Assembly: GCA_018240565.1 (NCBI GenBank)
Contig: JAFEFO010000028.1
Span: 62,001 to 126,000, forward strand
Direction: 5' to 3'
Origin: Pseudomonadota bacterium
GTDB taxonomy: Bacteria > Pseudomonadota > Gammaproteobacteria > Xanthomonadales > Rhodanobacteraceae
DNA length: 64,000 nt
A program made the position numbers and the translations under genes. The notes below the pieces were generated by a model, which was given only the letters and a program-made list of their open reading frames with translations, ran no database searches and was not told where the DNA came from. This document shows positions 33,153 through 43,984 of this stretch, piece by piece; the stretch's first letter is position 1, and each line of letters begins with the position of its first letter.

Positions 33153-33721
33153 GCCAGGTCCTGCGCGAACAACTCTCGGCACTGATGGACGGCGAATTGC
33201 CGGGCGATCAGGTGCGTTTCCTGCTGCGCGGCATCGATGCCGACGCACGGTTGGCGCAGGACTGGTCGCGCTACCAGCTCGCCAGCGCGGTGTTGCGCCG
33301 TCAGGTCGCATTCGTACCGGTGGATGCCGATTTTGCCGAGCGCGTCATGCACGCGGTTGCACAACCAGCCGCCGGTGGCGGCCTCGGCGTGCGCGTGCTG
33401 CGCTGGGCCGGCGGTGGCGCCATCGCCGCGGCTGTAGCGGTGGTTGCGCTGGTTTCCTTCCGGCCCGGTGGTCCAGCGCCGACGGCAGCGGCCACGGTCG
33501 CCGCGGTTCCCGCGCCGGCACAGCGTGCGCAAAACGCCTTCATGCCGATCGCGCCGAACTTCGACTACGCGCAACCGGCCAGCTTCGACACCGGCGTCAT
33601 ATCCCTGCCGCGTTACGACCAGCGCGCACGCCGCGCGGATGGTCTGGCGCCGGTCGCCCAGGTTCCCTATGTGCTGCTGATCCAGCCGGCGCAGCCGCCG
33701 GCTCCGGCGCAGCAGCGGTAA
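33149..33721 (+). CDS. rseA: Sigma-E anti-sigma factor RseA-like
   Basis: 190 residues. The N-terminal sigma-binding region (LREQLSALMDGELPGDQVRF, WSRYQLASAVLRRQ) is followed by one membrane helix (about 88-108, GGGAIAAAVAVVALV) and a periplasmic tail rich in Ala/Pro/Gln. Holds RpoE at the membrane until stress triggers proteolysis. It overlaps rpoE by 4 bases. The periplasmic part is shorter and lower in complexity than E. coli RseA. Confidence 0.9.
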   Translation: MSQVLREQLSALMDGELPGDQVRFLLRGIDADARLAQDWSRYQLASAVLRRQVAFVPVDADFAERVMHAVAQPAAGGGLGVRVLRWAGGGAIAAAVAVVALVSFRPGGPAPTAAATVAAVPAPAQRAQNAFMPIAPNFDYAQPASFDTGVISLPRYDQRARRADGLAPVAQVPYVLLIQPAQPPAPAQQR

Positions 33722-33799
33722 GTCCACTTTCGTGCCTGCCGGCGGGTTTTCCGCCGCGCCTGCGCACGCCACGAATCGACGCAAACGAAGGATGCATCC

Positions 33800-35224
33800 A
33801 TGTACAAGATTGCATTGCACAAACTGCTGGCGCTGTGTGCGCTGGCCTTGCTCAGCGCCGGCGCATTCGCGCAGCAATTGCCGGATTTCACCCAGCTGGT
33901 GCAGAAAAACGCCCCCGCCGTGGTCAACATCAAGGCCACGCATACCGGCAACGATGACGCCCAGGGCAATCAGATCGATCCCCAGGACGTGCCGGAAATC
34001 TTCCGCCGCTTCTTTGGCCCGCAAGGGCCGGGCGGCGGGCATCCGCGCTTCGACGGCACGCGCGTGTCGATGGGTTCGGGTTTCATCATTTCCAGCGACG
34101 GCTACGTGCTGACCAACAACCACGTCGTCGATGGCGCGGATCAGGTCACGGTGCGCCTGTCCGACCGCCGCGAACTCGATGCCAAGGTCGTCGGCACCGA
34201 CGTCGATTCGGACATCGCCCTGCTCAAGGTGAATGCCACCGGCTTGCCGACCGTGGCGATCGGCGATTCGAGCAAGCTCAAGCCCGGGCAGTGGGTGGTC
34301 GCGATCGGCTCGCCGTTCGGCTTCGATCACTCGGTGACGCACGGCATCGTCAGCTATGTCGGCCGCGGCTTTGGCGGCGCCGACCAGCAGTACGTGCCGT
34401 TCATCCAGACCGACGTGCCGATCAACCGTGGCAATTCCGGTGGCCCGCTGTTCAACATGGACGGCCAGGTCGTCGGCATCAATTCGCAGATCGTCAGCAA
34501 CACCGGCAGCTCGGTGGGCATTTCGCTCGCAATCCCGATCAATATCGCCATGAACACGGTCGAGCAGCTCAAGCAATACGGCCATGTCTCGCGCGGCATG
34601 ATCGGCGTGCAGATCCAGAATATCGATCGCGCGATGGCGCAGAGCCTGGGCTTGCCCAGCGCCGAAGGCGCCCTCGTCGCCAACATCACTCCCGGCAGCG
34701 GCGCCGACAAGGCCGGCGTGCAGGTGCAGGACGTGATCCTCGCGTTCGATGGCCATGCCATCGACCAGTCCTCGGACTTGCCGCCATTGGTCGGCAATAC
34801 CAAGCCCGGCACCAAGGCGGAGCTGAAGATCTTCCGCAATGGCAAGACCCTGACCTTGCCGGTCACGGTCGGAGAACTGCCACAGGACAAGAATGCGGTG
34901 GCGAGCAGTGGCGGCGCCAAGGCGAAGTCGGCCAATCCGCTGGGCATCGTCGTCGATGACCTGAGCGCAGAGCAGCGCAAGCAGCTGGGCATCAAGGACG
35001 GGCAGGGCGTGGTCATCACCGACGTGCGCGGCGCCGCGGCGCAGCGCAGCGGCTTGCAGCCGGGCGACGTGGTCATGATGGTCGGTCGGCAGGGCGTGAA
35101 ATCGGCGGCGGAGTTCAATGCCGCGGTCAAGGACGTCAAACCCGGAGAGTCGGTGATGCTGCTGATGCGCCGCGGCGATGCGACGCAATTCGTGGCGGTG
35201 ACGGTGCCGAAGAACAAGGGGTGA
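33800..35224 (+). CDS. mucD: Periplasmic serine protease DegP/MucD-type
   Basis: 474 residues with a signal peptide (1-25, ending AFA). The trypsin-like domain holds the catalytic triad His108 (NNHVVDGA), Asp138 (SDIALLKV) and Ser213 (GNSGGPLF); two PDZ domains follow (about 260-360 and 380-470). Degrades misfolded envelope proteins and restrains sigma-E signalling. Third gene of the rpoE cassette. A hairpin-rich repeat follows the stop. Confidence 0.95.
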   Translation: MYKIALHKLLALCALALLSAGAFAQQLPDFTQLVQKNAPAVVNIKATHTGNDDAQGNQIDPQDVPEIFRRFFGPQGPGGGHPRFDGTRVSMGSGFIISSDGYVLTNNHVVDGADQVTVRLSDRRELDAKVVGTDVDSDIALLKVNATGLPTVAIGDSSKLKPGQWVVAIGSPFGFDHSVTHGIVSYVGRGFGGADQQYVPFIQTDVPINRGNSGGPLFNMDGQVVGINSQIVSNTGSSVGISLAIPINIAMNTVEQLKQYGHVSRGMIGVQIQNIDRAMAQSLGLPSAEGALVANITPGSGADKAGVQVQDVILAFDGHAIDQSSDLPPLVGNTKPGTKAELKIFRNGKTLTLPVTVGELPQDKNAVASSGGAKAKSANPLGIVVDDLSAEQRKQLGIKDGQGVVITDVRGAAAQRSGLQPGDVVMMVGRQGVKSAAEFNAAVKDVKPGESVMLLMRRGDATQFVAVTVPKNKG

Positions 35225-35228
35225 GGGT

Positions 35229-35342
35229 TCTCACCTCTCCCCTTGTGGGAGAGGTCGGCGCGTAGCGCCGGGAGAGGGGGACTTCGCGAGGCGTCTAGAG
35301 TTACCCCTCTCCCCAACCCCTCTCCCGCAAGGGGGAGAGGGG
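35229..35342. repeat. Tandem palindromic hairpins between mucD and lepA
   Basis: Three stems in a row: CCTCTCCCC/GGGAGAGG-type (about 35234-35254), GGCGCGTAGCGCC (35257-35269) and CCCCTCTCCCGCAAGGGGGAGAGGGG-type (about 35317-35342). This CCCCTCTCCC palindrome type resembles REP sequences common in Xanthomonadaceae. The last stem may terminate mucD; the rest looks like an intergenic repeat insertion. A similar palindrome lies inside the type IIG gene (57356-57380). Confidence 0.85.
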
Positions 35343-35427
35343 CTTTGAGAGCAAGGCATAGCTTTGCGCTTTCTGCGATAATGCCCGCTTTGCCGCGCCG
35401 GTCTGGCCTGCGGCCGCAGCCAGCCGC

Positions 35428-37218
<1,791 letters not shown>

Positions 37219-37227
37219 GGATTGCCG

Positions 37228-38124
37228 ATGGAATTCGACTTCGCCCTCTTGCTGGTCGCTCTGACCGCCCTCACCGGCGTGATCTGGTTGATCGACAGCC
37301 TGTTCTTCAGACGCGGGCGCGAGGCGCGTGCGCAGGCACTGAGCAGCGCGGCCGGCAATCAGAGCGAGCGCCAGCAGCGCGCGGCGGAGGCCCTGCGCGA
37401 GCCGGTACTGGTCGAATACGCACGTTCGTTCTTCCCGGTCATCCTGATCGTGTTGCTGTTCCGCTCGTTCATCGCCGAGCCGTTCAAGATACCGTCGGGT
37501 TCGATGATGCCGACCCTGCTGGTCGGCGATTTCATCCTCGTCAACAAGTTCGCCTATGGCCTGCGCCTGCCGGTGCTTGGCACCAAGTTCGTGGCGATCG
37601 GCGAGCCGCATCGCGGCGACGTGTTCGTGTTCCGTTACCCGGGATTTTCCTGCACGGTCGACGGCAAGCCGGTGCGCAGCGGCAAACCCTGCGATTTCCC
37701 CACGACCCCGGTGCCGCGGCTGGACTACATCAAGCGCGTGATCGGCCTGCCCGGCGACACCATCACCTACCGCAACAAGACCCTGTACGTGAACGGCCAG
37801 GAAATGGCACAGACGGACGTTGGGCCGTTCGTCGGCACCGGCATGGAAGGCCGGCGCATGGCCGGTGCGGAAATCCACGAAGAGACCCTGTCCGGGGTGC
37901 GCCATGCGATACTCGAATCCAGTTATCTCCCGCCAGGGCGCGAAGGTACCTGGGTCGTGCCCGCTGGACAGTACTTCGCAATGGGGGATAATCGCGACAA
38001 CAGCGAGGATGGCCGCTACTGGGGCTTCGTGCCGGAACAGAACCTGATCGGCAAGGCTTTCCTGATCTGGATGAACTGGGATGGCGGCATCGACTTCAAG
38101 CGAATCGGCACTGTGATCAAGTGA
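37228..38124 (+). CDS. lepB: Signal peptidase I
   Basis: 298 residues from ATG 37228 (AAGG 8 bases upstream; a TTG two codons earlier is an alternative). Two membrane segments at the N-terminus, then the catalytic domain: nucleophile Ser92 in PSGSMMPTL and general base Lys169 in DYIKRVIGLPGD; GDNRDNSEDGRYWG is the third conserved box. Removes signal peptides at the outer face of the inner membrane. Confidence 0.96.
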   Translation: MEFDFALLLVALTALTGVIWLIDSLFFRRGREARAQALSSAAGNQSERQQRAAEALREPVLVEYARSFFPVILIVLLFRSFIAEPFKIPSGSMMPTLLVGDFILVNKFAYGLRLPVLGTKFVAIGEPHRGDVFVFRYPGFSCTVDGKPVRSGKPCDFPTTPVPRLDYIKRVIGLPGDTITYRNKTLYVNGQEMAQTDVGPFVGTGMEGRRMAGAEIHEETLSGVRHAILESSYLPPGREGTWVVPAGQYFAMGDNRDNSEDGRYWGFVPEQNLIGKAFLIWMNWDGGIDFKRIGTVIK

Positions 38125-38132
38125 GGACGACC

Positions 38133-38513
38133 ATGCGCAAGCAACACGGCATTACCCTGATCGGCTTTGCAATCGTTCTGATCGTCGTCGGTTTTTTCGC
38201 CTACGCCGCGATGAAACTGGTTCCGATCTACACCGAGTATTTCGGCGTGGTCAAATCGGTCAAGTCGCTGCAGAGCGAACCCAATATCCAGAACATGTCG
38301 ATCGAGGAAATCCGGCGCAAGCTCGACCCCATTTTCGACGTGCAATATGTGGATGAGACCGACGTGCCGCTGAACAGCGTCACCCTGATCACCAGCAACG
38401 GCCAGCGCAGCCTGAACGTGACCTACAGCGTGGACAAGCCGTTCATCTACAATATCGACCTGCTCGTGCATTTCAACTACACCGTCGACCTGTCCAAGGG
38501 CGCGACGTACTGA
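38133..38513 (+). CDS. DUF4845 membrane protein
   Basis: 126 residues from ATG 38133 (AGGA upstream; GTG at 38121 is a second choice). One N-terminal membrane helix (about 6-26, GITLIGFAIVLIVVGFFAYA) with a pilin-like Gly-Ile-Thr-Leu start and a small soluble domain (ISVKSV..., LDPIFDVQYV). Family DUF4845 is regularly found between lepB and rnc in beta- and gammaproteobacteria; role unknown. Confidence 0.9.
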   Translation: MRKQHGITLIGFAIVLIVVGFFAYAAMKLVPIYTEYFGVVKSVKSLQSEPNIQNMSIEEIRRKLDPIFDVQYVDETDVPLNSVTLITSNGQRSLNVTYSVDKPFIYNIDLLVHFNYTVDLSKGATY

Positions 38514-38515
38514 GC

Positions 38516-39178
38516 TTGGGCGCAGCGTTCGCCTATTCCTTCCGCGATCCGGCGCTGCGCGAACTGGCGCTGAGCCACCGCAGCACCGGCGCGCGCAACA
38601 ACGAGCGCCTGGAATTCCTCGGTGACGCACTGGTTGGCCTGTTTGCGGCCGAGCTGTTGTATGCGCGTTTTCCGCATGCCGATGAAGGCGAACTCACGCG
38701 CTGGCGCTCGCGCATGGTCAACGAGGGCGCGCTGGCCACGATCGCGCGCGAGCTGGAACTCGGCGACCAGCTTCACCTCGGACCCGGTGAATTGAAGACC
38801 GGTGGCTTTCGCCGCGATTCGATCCTCGCCGATGCCTTCGAGGCACTCGTTGGCGCCTGCTATCTCGACGGCGGTTTCGATGCCTGCCGCAACGCCGTGC
38901 GCGCCGTGTTCGAACCGCGCGTGGATGAAGCCGTGCGGGCTCAGGAAAAGGATCCCAAGACGCAGCTGCAGGAAATGCTGCAAGGGCGCGGGTTGCCGTT
39001 GCCGGTCTACGACCTGATCGGCTCCAGCGGTGCGGATCACGCCAAGGTTTTCGACGTGGCCTGCGTCGTCGATGCCTTGGGGCTGCGTGGCAACGGTCGC
39101 GGCAGCAGCCGGCGCGCAGCGGAACAGGCCGCGGCGATGGCGGCGTTGGCGATGATCGAGGCGGCACGCGATGTCTGA
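38516..39178 (+). CDS. rnc: Ribonuclease III
   Basis: 220 residues from TTG 38516, 2 bases after the preceding stop; no ATG fits the conserved N-terminus. The signature NERLEFLGDA (about 27-36), the second acidic site DAFEALVGA, and a C-terminal double-stranded-RNA-binding domain (about 150-216; DPKTQLQEMLQGRGLPLPVY) are intact. Processes rRNA and double-stranded mRNA. Overlaps era by 8 bases, the classical rnc-era operon. Confidence 0.95.
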   Translation: MGAAFAYSFRDPALRELALSHRSTGARNNERLEFLGDALVGLFAAELLYARFPHADEGELTRWRSRMVNEGALATIARELELGDQLHLGPGELKTGGFRRDSILADAFEALVGACYLDGGFDACRNAVRAVFEPRVDEAVRAQEKDPKTQLQEMLQGRGLPLPVYDLIGSSGADHAKVFDVACVVDALGLRGNGRGSSRRAAEQAAAMAALAMIEAARDV

Positions 39179-40076
39179 AAAACCCTCCGACGCGGACTTT
39201 CGTTGCGGCACCGCGGCCCTCGTCGGGCGCCCGAATGTCGGCAAGTCGACCCTGCTCAACGCCGTGCTCGGCTGGCATCTTTCGATTGCCGGACCCAAGC
39301 CGCAGACCACGCGGCACCGCATCCTCGGCGTGCTGACGCAGGCGCAGGGACAAATCCTGTTCCTCGACACGCCGGGCCTCCATCGCGGCGGCGCGCGCGC
39401 GATCAACCGCCAGCTCAACCGCACCGCACGCCAGGCCATGGCCGAGGCCGATGTCGCCGTGCAGGTCGTCGAAGCCGGGCGCTGGACGGCGGAGGACACC
39501 CAGGTCTGGAACGCGCTGGACGCCAACCGCCCACGCCTGCTCGCAGTCAGCAAGGTCGATGCGATCAAGGACAAGTCCGCGCTGTTGCCGTTTCTCGAGC
39601 GCATCGGCGCCGAGCGCGCGCCGGATGCGGTGTATCTGGTGTCGGCGCGCCGCCGCGACGGCTTGGACGACCTCGTCGGTGGCATCATTTCACGCTTGCC
39701 GACGGGAGCAGCAGTCTTTGCCGCGGATGAACTCACCGATCGCAGCGAACGCTTCCTTGCCGGTGAGATGGTGCGCGAGCAAGTCATGTTGCGGCTTGGC
39801 CAGGAATTGCCCTACGCGGCCACGGTGGAAGTGACGGAGTTTTCCGAAGCCGAGGGCCGCGCGATGATCCACGCGACGATCTGGGTCGAGCGCGAAGGGC
39901 AGAAGGCCATCGTCATCGGCGCCGGCGGCGCGCAGTTGAAGGTGATCGGAAGTGCGGCGCGGCGCGTCATGGAAAAAGCCTTCGGTCGCCGCGTGCACTT
40001 GCAGCTGTGGGTACGCGTGCGTGAGAACTGGTCGGACGACGAAGCGGCATTGAAACGCTTCGGCTATTCGGAATGA
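39171..40076 (+). CDS. era: GTPase Era
   Basis: 301 residues. Ribosome-assembly GTPase binding the 16S rRNA 3' end. GTPase motifs GRPNVGKST, DTPGL and SKVD (G4 variant of NKxD) are followed by a C-terminal KH domain with EREGQKAIVIGAGGAQLKVI. Overlaps rnc and recO by 8 and 4 bases respectively, implying a coupled operon. Confidence 0.96.
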   Translation: MSEKPSDADFRCGTAALVGRPNVGKSTLLNAVLGWHLSIAGPKPQTTRHRILGVLTQAQGQILFLDTPGLHRGGARAINRQLNRTARQAMAEADVAVQVVEAGRWTAEDTQVWNALDANRPRLLAVSKVDAIKDKSALLPFLERIGAERAPDAVYLVSARRRDGLDDLVGGIISRLPTGAAVFAADELTDRSERFLAGEMVREQVMLRLGQELPYAATVEVTEFSEAEGRAMIHATIWVEREGQKAIVIGAGGAQLKVIGSAARRVMEKAFGRRVHLQLWVRVRENWSDDEAALKRFGYSE

Positions 40077-40792
40077 ATCGGGTCGAGGCGCAGCCGGCCT
40101 TCGTGCTGCATGCGCGGGCATGGCGCGAAACCTCCATGCTGCTGGATGTGCTCAGTCGCGATCACGGTCGCGTGGGACTGGTCGCGCGTGGCGTGCGCAG
40201 CGCGCGTTCGCGCACGCCGCGTTCGTTGCTGCAACCGTTTTCGCCCCTGCAATTGGCCTGGAGCGGGCGCGGCGAGTTGGCCACCTTGCATGCGGCGGAA
40301 GCCGCCGGCAACGCATTGCCGTTGTCCGGCGAGGCCTTGTTGTGCGCCATGTACCTCAACGAACTCGTGGTGCGTCTGGCGCCGCGCCACGATCCGCATC
40401 CGCAGCTGTTCGCCGGATACCTTGAAGCCCTTGCGCGACTGGCGAACGCGGACGCGCCGGCCTGGACACTGCGGCGCTTCGAGCGCGACCTGCTGGCGCA
40501 CCTGGGCTATGGCTTGCTGCTCGATGCGCAAGCCGACGATGGCCAATGCATCCAGGCGGATGCCGAGTACGCCTATCTGCCCGACCAAGGCCCGGTGCGC
40601 TGGCACGTCGCGAAAAGCGGCCTGAAGCTGCGCGGCGCCGCCTTGCTGGCGCTGGCGCGCGACGAGGAACCGGAAGCATCCGACTTGCCGGACCTGCGCC
40701 GCCTGTTGCGCGCCCTGATCGCGCAACGCCTCGATGGCGGCGTGCTCAATGCCTGGGGCCTGATGGGCGCGGCGCGGGTTCGACGCGACTAA
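40073..40792 (+). CDS. recO: DNA repair protein RecO
   Basis: 239 residues. Single-strand DNA annealing mediator of the RecFOR pathway. An N-terminal OB-fold (QPAFVLHARAWRETSMLLDV, DHGRVGLVARGVR) precedes a helical domain. Last gene of the rnc-era-recO run; it ends 4 bases inside the convergent receiver-HPt gene (TAA against TAG). Confidence 0.93.
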   Translation: MNRVEAQPAFVLHARAWRETSMLLDVLSRDHGRVGLVARGVRSARSRTPRSLLQPFSPLQLAWSGRGELATLHAAEAAGNALPLSGEALLCAMYLNELVVRLAPRHDPHPQLFAGYLEALARLANADAPAWTLRRFERDLLAHLGYGLLLDAQADDGQCIQADAEYAYLPDQGPVRWHVAKSGLKLRGAALLALARDEEPEASDLPDLRRLLRALIAQRLDGGVLNAWGLMGAARVRRD

Positions 40793-41469
40793 CCGCGCAA
40801 GACGCGTGCGGTGTCGCGGCAGCGAGCGGCGAACGCTCGGCGCCGTGCGTCGGCCAACGTGTCGCCGGCGCGCAGCGAAGACTGGATTTCCGCCGCACAC
40901 TGCGCCAGGGCTGGTGCACCGCAAAACCCGCAGGATGCACGCAGCCGGTGCAGCCGCGCGTCGAGCGCGGTGGCGTCGATGGCCGTGTTGCTTCGATCCA
41001 GGTCGTTTCCGAGTTGCTCGAGTTCCTGCGCGAGCAGACCACGCAACGCGCGCAGCGCGTTCGCATCCCCGCCGATGGCGGCGAGAGCGCTCGCGTCGTC
41101 GAGCAATGCCGGCTCGACGCGTGGCAAGTGGCGCGACACGATCTCACCGATGCGCTGCAGCGGCGCGGGTTTTTCCAGCACGTCCGCGAATCCGGCCGCG
41201 CGCAGTTGCGTCGCGACGTCGCTGTCGATTTCCGCACTGGTCGCAATGGCAGGTGTGTCGATTCCCTGTGCGCGCAGATGGTGCAACAGATCGACAGCGT
41301 TGGTGTCCGGCAGGTGACGGTCGATCAGCATGAGGTCGAATCCATCGGCCGCGGCAAGCGCCTGCGCGCCGTCGCCGGCAAGCACGACCACGCATCCGCA
41401 TTCGCCGACGGCGGCTTCGAGAAAGCGCAACGAGATCGGATCGTCGTCGACAATGAGTACGCGCTTCAT
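40789..41469 (-). CDS. Receiver-HPt two-component protein (orphan)
   Basis: 226 residues. Receiver domain (1-115) with acidic pair D8/D9 in IVDDDP, phosphoacceptor D50 (LMLIDRHLPD) and K100, followed by an HPt domain (about 122-220) whose phosphorylatable His174 sits in LHRLRASCGFCGA. No DNA-binding output and no kinase gene nearby, so it may relay phosphate for a distant hybrid kinase. Divergent from rlmD (54 bases) and convergent with recO, an unusual neighbour here. Confidence 0.9.
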   Translation of the reverse strand: MKRVLIVDDDPISLRFLEAAVGECGCVVVLAGDGAQALAAADGFDLMLIDRHLPDTNAVDLLHHLRAQGIDTPAIATSAEIDSDVATQLRAAGFADVLEKPAPLQRIGEIVSRHLPRVEPALLDDASALAAIGGDANALRALRGLLAQELEQLGNDLDRSNTAIDATALDARLHRLRASCGFCGAPALAQCAAEIQSSLRAGDTLADARRRAFAARCRDTARVLRG

Positions 41470-41523
41470 GCCGTGAGCATCGCGCGTGCCGGCGTAGCGG
41501 TCAACGGCTGGTATCATTCGCAG

Positions 41524-42819
41524 ATGACGACGTTCGAAACCGACATCACCGATCTTTCCCACGACGGCCGCGGGGTGGCCCACGTCAACGGCAAGGCCGT
41601 GTTCGTGTCTGGCGCGTTGGCCGGCGAGCGCGTGCGCGCACGATTTGCCGGCAAGCACCGGCATTACGACGAGGCAGCGGTCGAGGAAGTATTGCAGCCA
41701 TCGCCGGATCGGGTGGCGCCGCGCTGTGCGCATTTCGGCGTGTGTGGCGGCTGCGCGCTGCAGCACCTGGAACCCGCCGCGCAGATCGCCGCCAAGCAGC
41801 GCGTGCTGCTGGAAAACCTCGAACGCATCGGCAAGGTGCAGCCGCAAACCGTGTTGCCGCCGCTGGCGGATTCGCCCTGGGGCTATCGGCGCAAGGCGCG
41901 CTTGAGCGTCAAATTCGTCGAGAAAAAGGGCAGGGTGCTGGTCGGATTCCGCGAGGCCAATGGCCGCTATGTCGCCGACATCGCGCGTTGCGAAGTCTTG
42001 ATGCCCGCCGTCGGCGAGCGCATCGCCGACATCGCCGCACTGATCGAATCGCTCGATGGCAAGCGCGACATCCCGCAGATCGAAGTAGCGATCGGCGACG
42101 ACATGGCCGCCCTCGTGTTCCGGCATCTGCATCCGCTCGGCGAACGCGATCGTGCGGCGCTGGTCGATTTTGCGAAAGCGCATGCGCTGGCGATCTTCCT
42201 GCAACCCGGCGGCATCGACAGCGTCGCACCGCTATGGCCGGAGCGCCCGCAATTGACGTTTCGGCTGCCCGCTTACAGTGTCGAACTCGAGTTCAAGCCG
42301 CTGGATTTCGTGCAGGTCAACGCCGGCATGAATCGCGCGATGATCGACCACGCGCTGGCCCTGCTCGATCCGCAACCGACCGATCGCGTGCTGGATCTGT
42401 TCTGTGGCCTCGGCAATTTCACCCTGCCGCTGGCGCGTCGCGCCGCCCAGGTCACGGGCGTGGAAGGCGAGGCGGGGCTGGTGCGTCGCGCCGGCGAGAA
42501 TGCGCAACGCAACGGTATTGCCAACGCGCAATTCGTTGCCGCGGACCTTGCCGCCGACCAGCGCGACGCGCCGTGGGCCAAGGCGGACCACGAACTCGTG
42601 CTGCTCGACCCGCCACGCAGCGGCGCCGAAGCGGTGCTGGAATACCTGCCGCGCAAATCCGCGCGTCGCGTGGTTTATGTATCCTGCCATCCCGGTTCGC
42701 TTGCGCGCGACGCCGGAACGTTGGTCAACCGCCACGGATTCACGCTGCGCGCGGCTGGTGCGATGGACATGTTTCCGCACACGGCGCATGTGGAATCCAT
42801 CGCGGTGTTCGACCGCTGA
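41524..42819 (+). CDS. rlmD: 23S rRNA (uracil(1939)-C5)-methyltransferase RlmD
   Basis: 431 residues from ATG 41524. TRAM domain (1-60), Fe-S cluster cysteines in CAHFGVCGGCALQH (about 70-83), SAM motif VLDLFCGLGNF (about 294-304) and the catalytic cysteine in VYVSCHPGSLARD near the C-terminus. The long frame upstream is a shadow of recO and the receiver-HPt gene. Followed by a dispersed repeat and nagZ. Confidence 0.95.
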   Translation: MTTFETDITDLSHDGRGVAHVNGKAVFVSGALAGERVRARFAGKHRHYDEAAVEEVLQPSPDRVAPRCAHFGVCGGCALQHLEPAAQIAAKQRVLLENLERIGKVQPQTVLPPLADSPWGYRRKARLSVKFVEKKGRVLVGFREANGRYVADIARCEVLMPAVGERIADIAALIESLDGKRDIPQIEVAIGDDMAALVFRHLHPLGERDRAALVDFAKAHALAIFLQPGGIDSVAPLWPERPQLTFRLPAYSVELEFKPLDFVQVNAGMNRAMIDHALALLDPQPTDRVLDLFCGLGNFTLPLARRAAQVTGVEGEAGLVRRAGENAQRNGIANAQFVAADLAADQRDAPWAKADHELVLLDPPRSGAEAVLEYLPRKSARRVVYVSCHPGSLARDAGTLVNRHGFTLRAAGAMDMFPHTAHVESIAVFDR

Positions 42820-42838
42820 AGTACAATTCCCGGACTTC

Positions 42839-42955
42839 GTCATTCCGGCATGGAGTGCCGGAATCCAGAAACCAAGGATGGTAATGCTGTACGGAAATCC
42901 CTTCTGCATTCGGCATCCATGCAGCCTGGTTCCCGGCAGTCCCTGCCGGGATGGC
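42839..42955 (-). repeat. Dispersed inverted-repeat element, copy 5
   Basis: 117 bp between rlmD and nagZ. Left arm GTCATTCCGGCATGGAGTGC; right arm ends CCTGCCGGGATGGC with one base changed from GATGAC. The conserved centre reads on the minus strand (CAGGCTGCATGGATGCC). It ends 18 bases before nagZ, as copy 1 does before surE. Confidence 0.9.
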
Positions 42956-42973
42956 AAATCGTTGTGGTGATTC

Positions 42974-43984
42974 ATGCTGGTCATCGGAATCAAGGACAAC
43001 AAGCTGGATGCGGCCGAACGCGGCTGGATCCGCGCGCCGCAGGTCAGCGGCGTGATCTTGTTCAAGCGCAATTTCCAATCGCGCGATCAGGTGACAGAAC
43101 TGATCGCGGACATTCGCGCCTGCCGTGACGAGCCGCTGCTCGTCTGCGTGGACCAGGAAGGCGGACCGGTGCAGCGCTTTCGTGAGGGTTTCACGCGCCT
43201 GCCGCCGCTGGCGCGCATCGGCGAGGTTTACTTACACGACCCGCAACGCGCCTTGGAGTTGGCCGGCGAGCATGCCTGGCTGATGGCCAGCGAAATGCGT
43301 GCGATCGACATCGACCTGAGCTTTGCGCCGGTACTCGACCTCGCGCGCGGTAATGTCGTCATCGGCGAACGCGCCTTCCATGCCGATCCCGAGATCGTGT
43401 CGCGCCTGGGCCTGGAATACGTGCGCAACCTGCGCCTGGCCGGCATGGCGGCGACGCTCAAGCATTTTCCCGGTCACGGCTCGGTGCGCGAGGACACGCA
43501 CCTGGAATGTGCGGTCGACAACCGCAGCCTGGATGAAATCCGCGACACGGACCTGGTTCCATTTGCGGATGCGATCGCTGCCGGCGCCGAAGCGGTGATG
43601 ATGGGGCACGTCGCGTATCCGGCCATCGATGCCGCACCAGCCGGGTATTCGCGCGCGTGGATTGGCGACATCCTGCGCGGCGAACTCGGTTTTCGTGGTG
43701 TCGTATTCAGCGACGATATCAGCATGGCCGCGGCGGAAAGCGCCGGTGGCATCGGCGCACGCATCGCCGCGCACCGCGATGCCGGTTGCGATATCGTGCT
43801 CGCGTGCAAACCCGAAATCGTGCCCGAGGCGCTGGCGGTGTGCCGCGACGCCGGGCCTTGCGACAATGAGACGATCGAAGCTTTGCGTGGACGCATCGCG
43901 CCCACCTGGCACGACCTCATCGACAACCCCCAACACACGCGCTTCGCCGCGCGCCTGACTGCACTGGAAAACGTACCCGCATGA
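42974..43984 (+). CDS. nagZ: Beta-N-acetylglucosaminidase NagZ
   Basis: 336 residues, glycoside hydrolase family 3. Removes GlcNAc from anhydro-muropeptides in peptidoglycan recycling. CVDQEGGPVQRF, the KHFPGHGSVREDTH box and the nucleophile Asp in VVFSDDISM (about 247) are present. ATG overlaps: stop shares ATGA with hpt. It starts just after copy 5 of the dispersed repeat. Confidence 0.96.
   Translation: MLVIGIKDNKLDAAERGWIRAPQVSGVILFKRNFQSRDQVTELIADIRACRDEPLLVCVDQEGGPVQRFREGFTRLPPLARIGEVYLHDPQRALELAGEHAWLMASEMRAIDIDLSFAPVLDLARGNVVIGERAFHADPEIVSRLGLEYVRNLRLAGMAATLKHFPGHGSVREDTHLECAVDNRSLDEIRDTDLVPFADAIAAGAEAVMMGHVAYPAIDAAPAGYSRAWIGDILRGELGFRGVVFSDDISMAAAESAGGIGARIAAHRDAGCDIVLACKPEIVPEALAVCRDAGPCDNETIEALRGRIAPTWHDLIDNPQHTRFAARLTALENVPA

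Noticed and set aside
40546..41523. Upstream extension of rlmD through recO and the receiver-HPt gene
   Set aside because: The extension is a shadow frame; the RlmD TRAM domain starts at ATG 41524.
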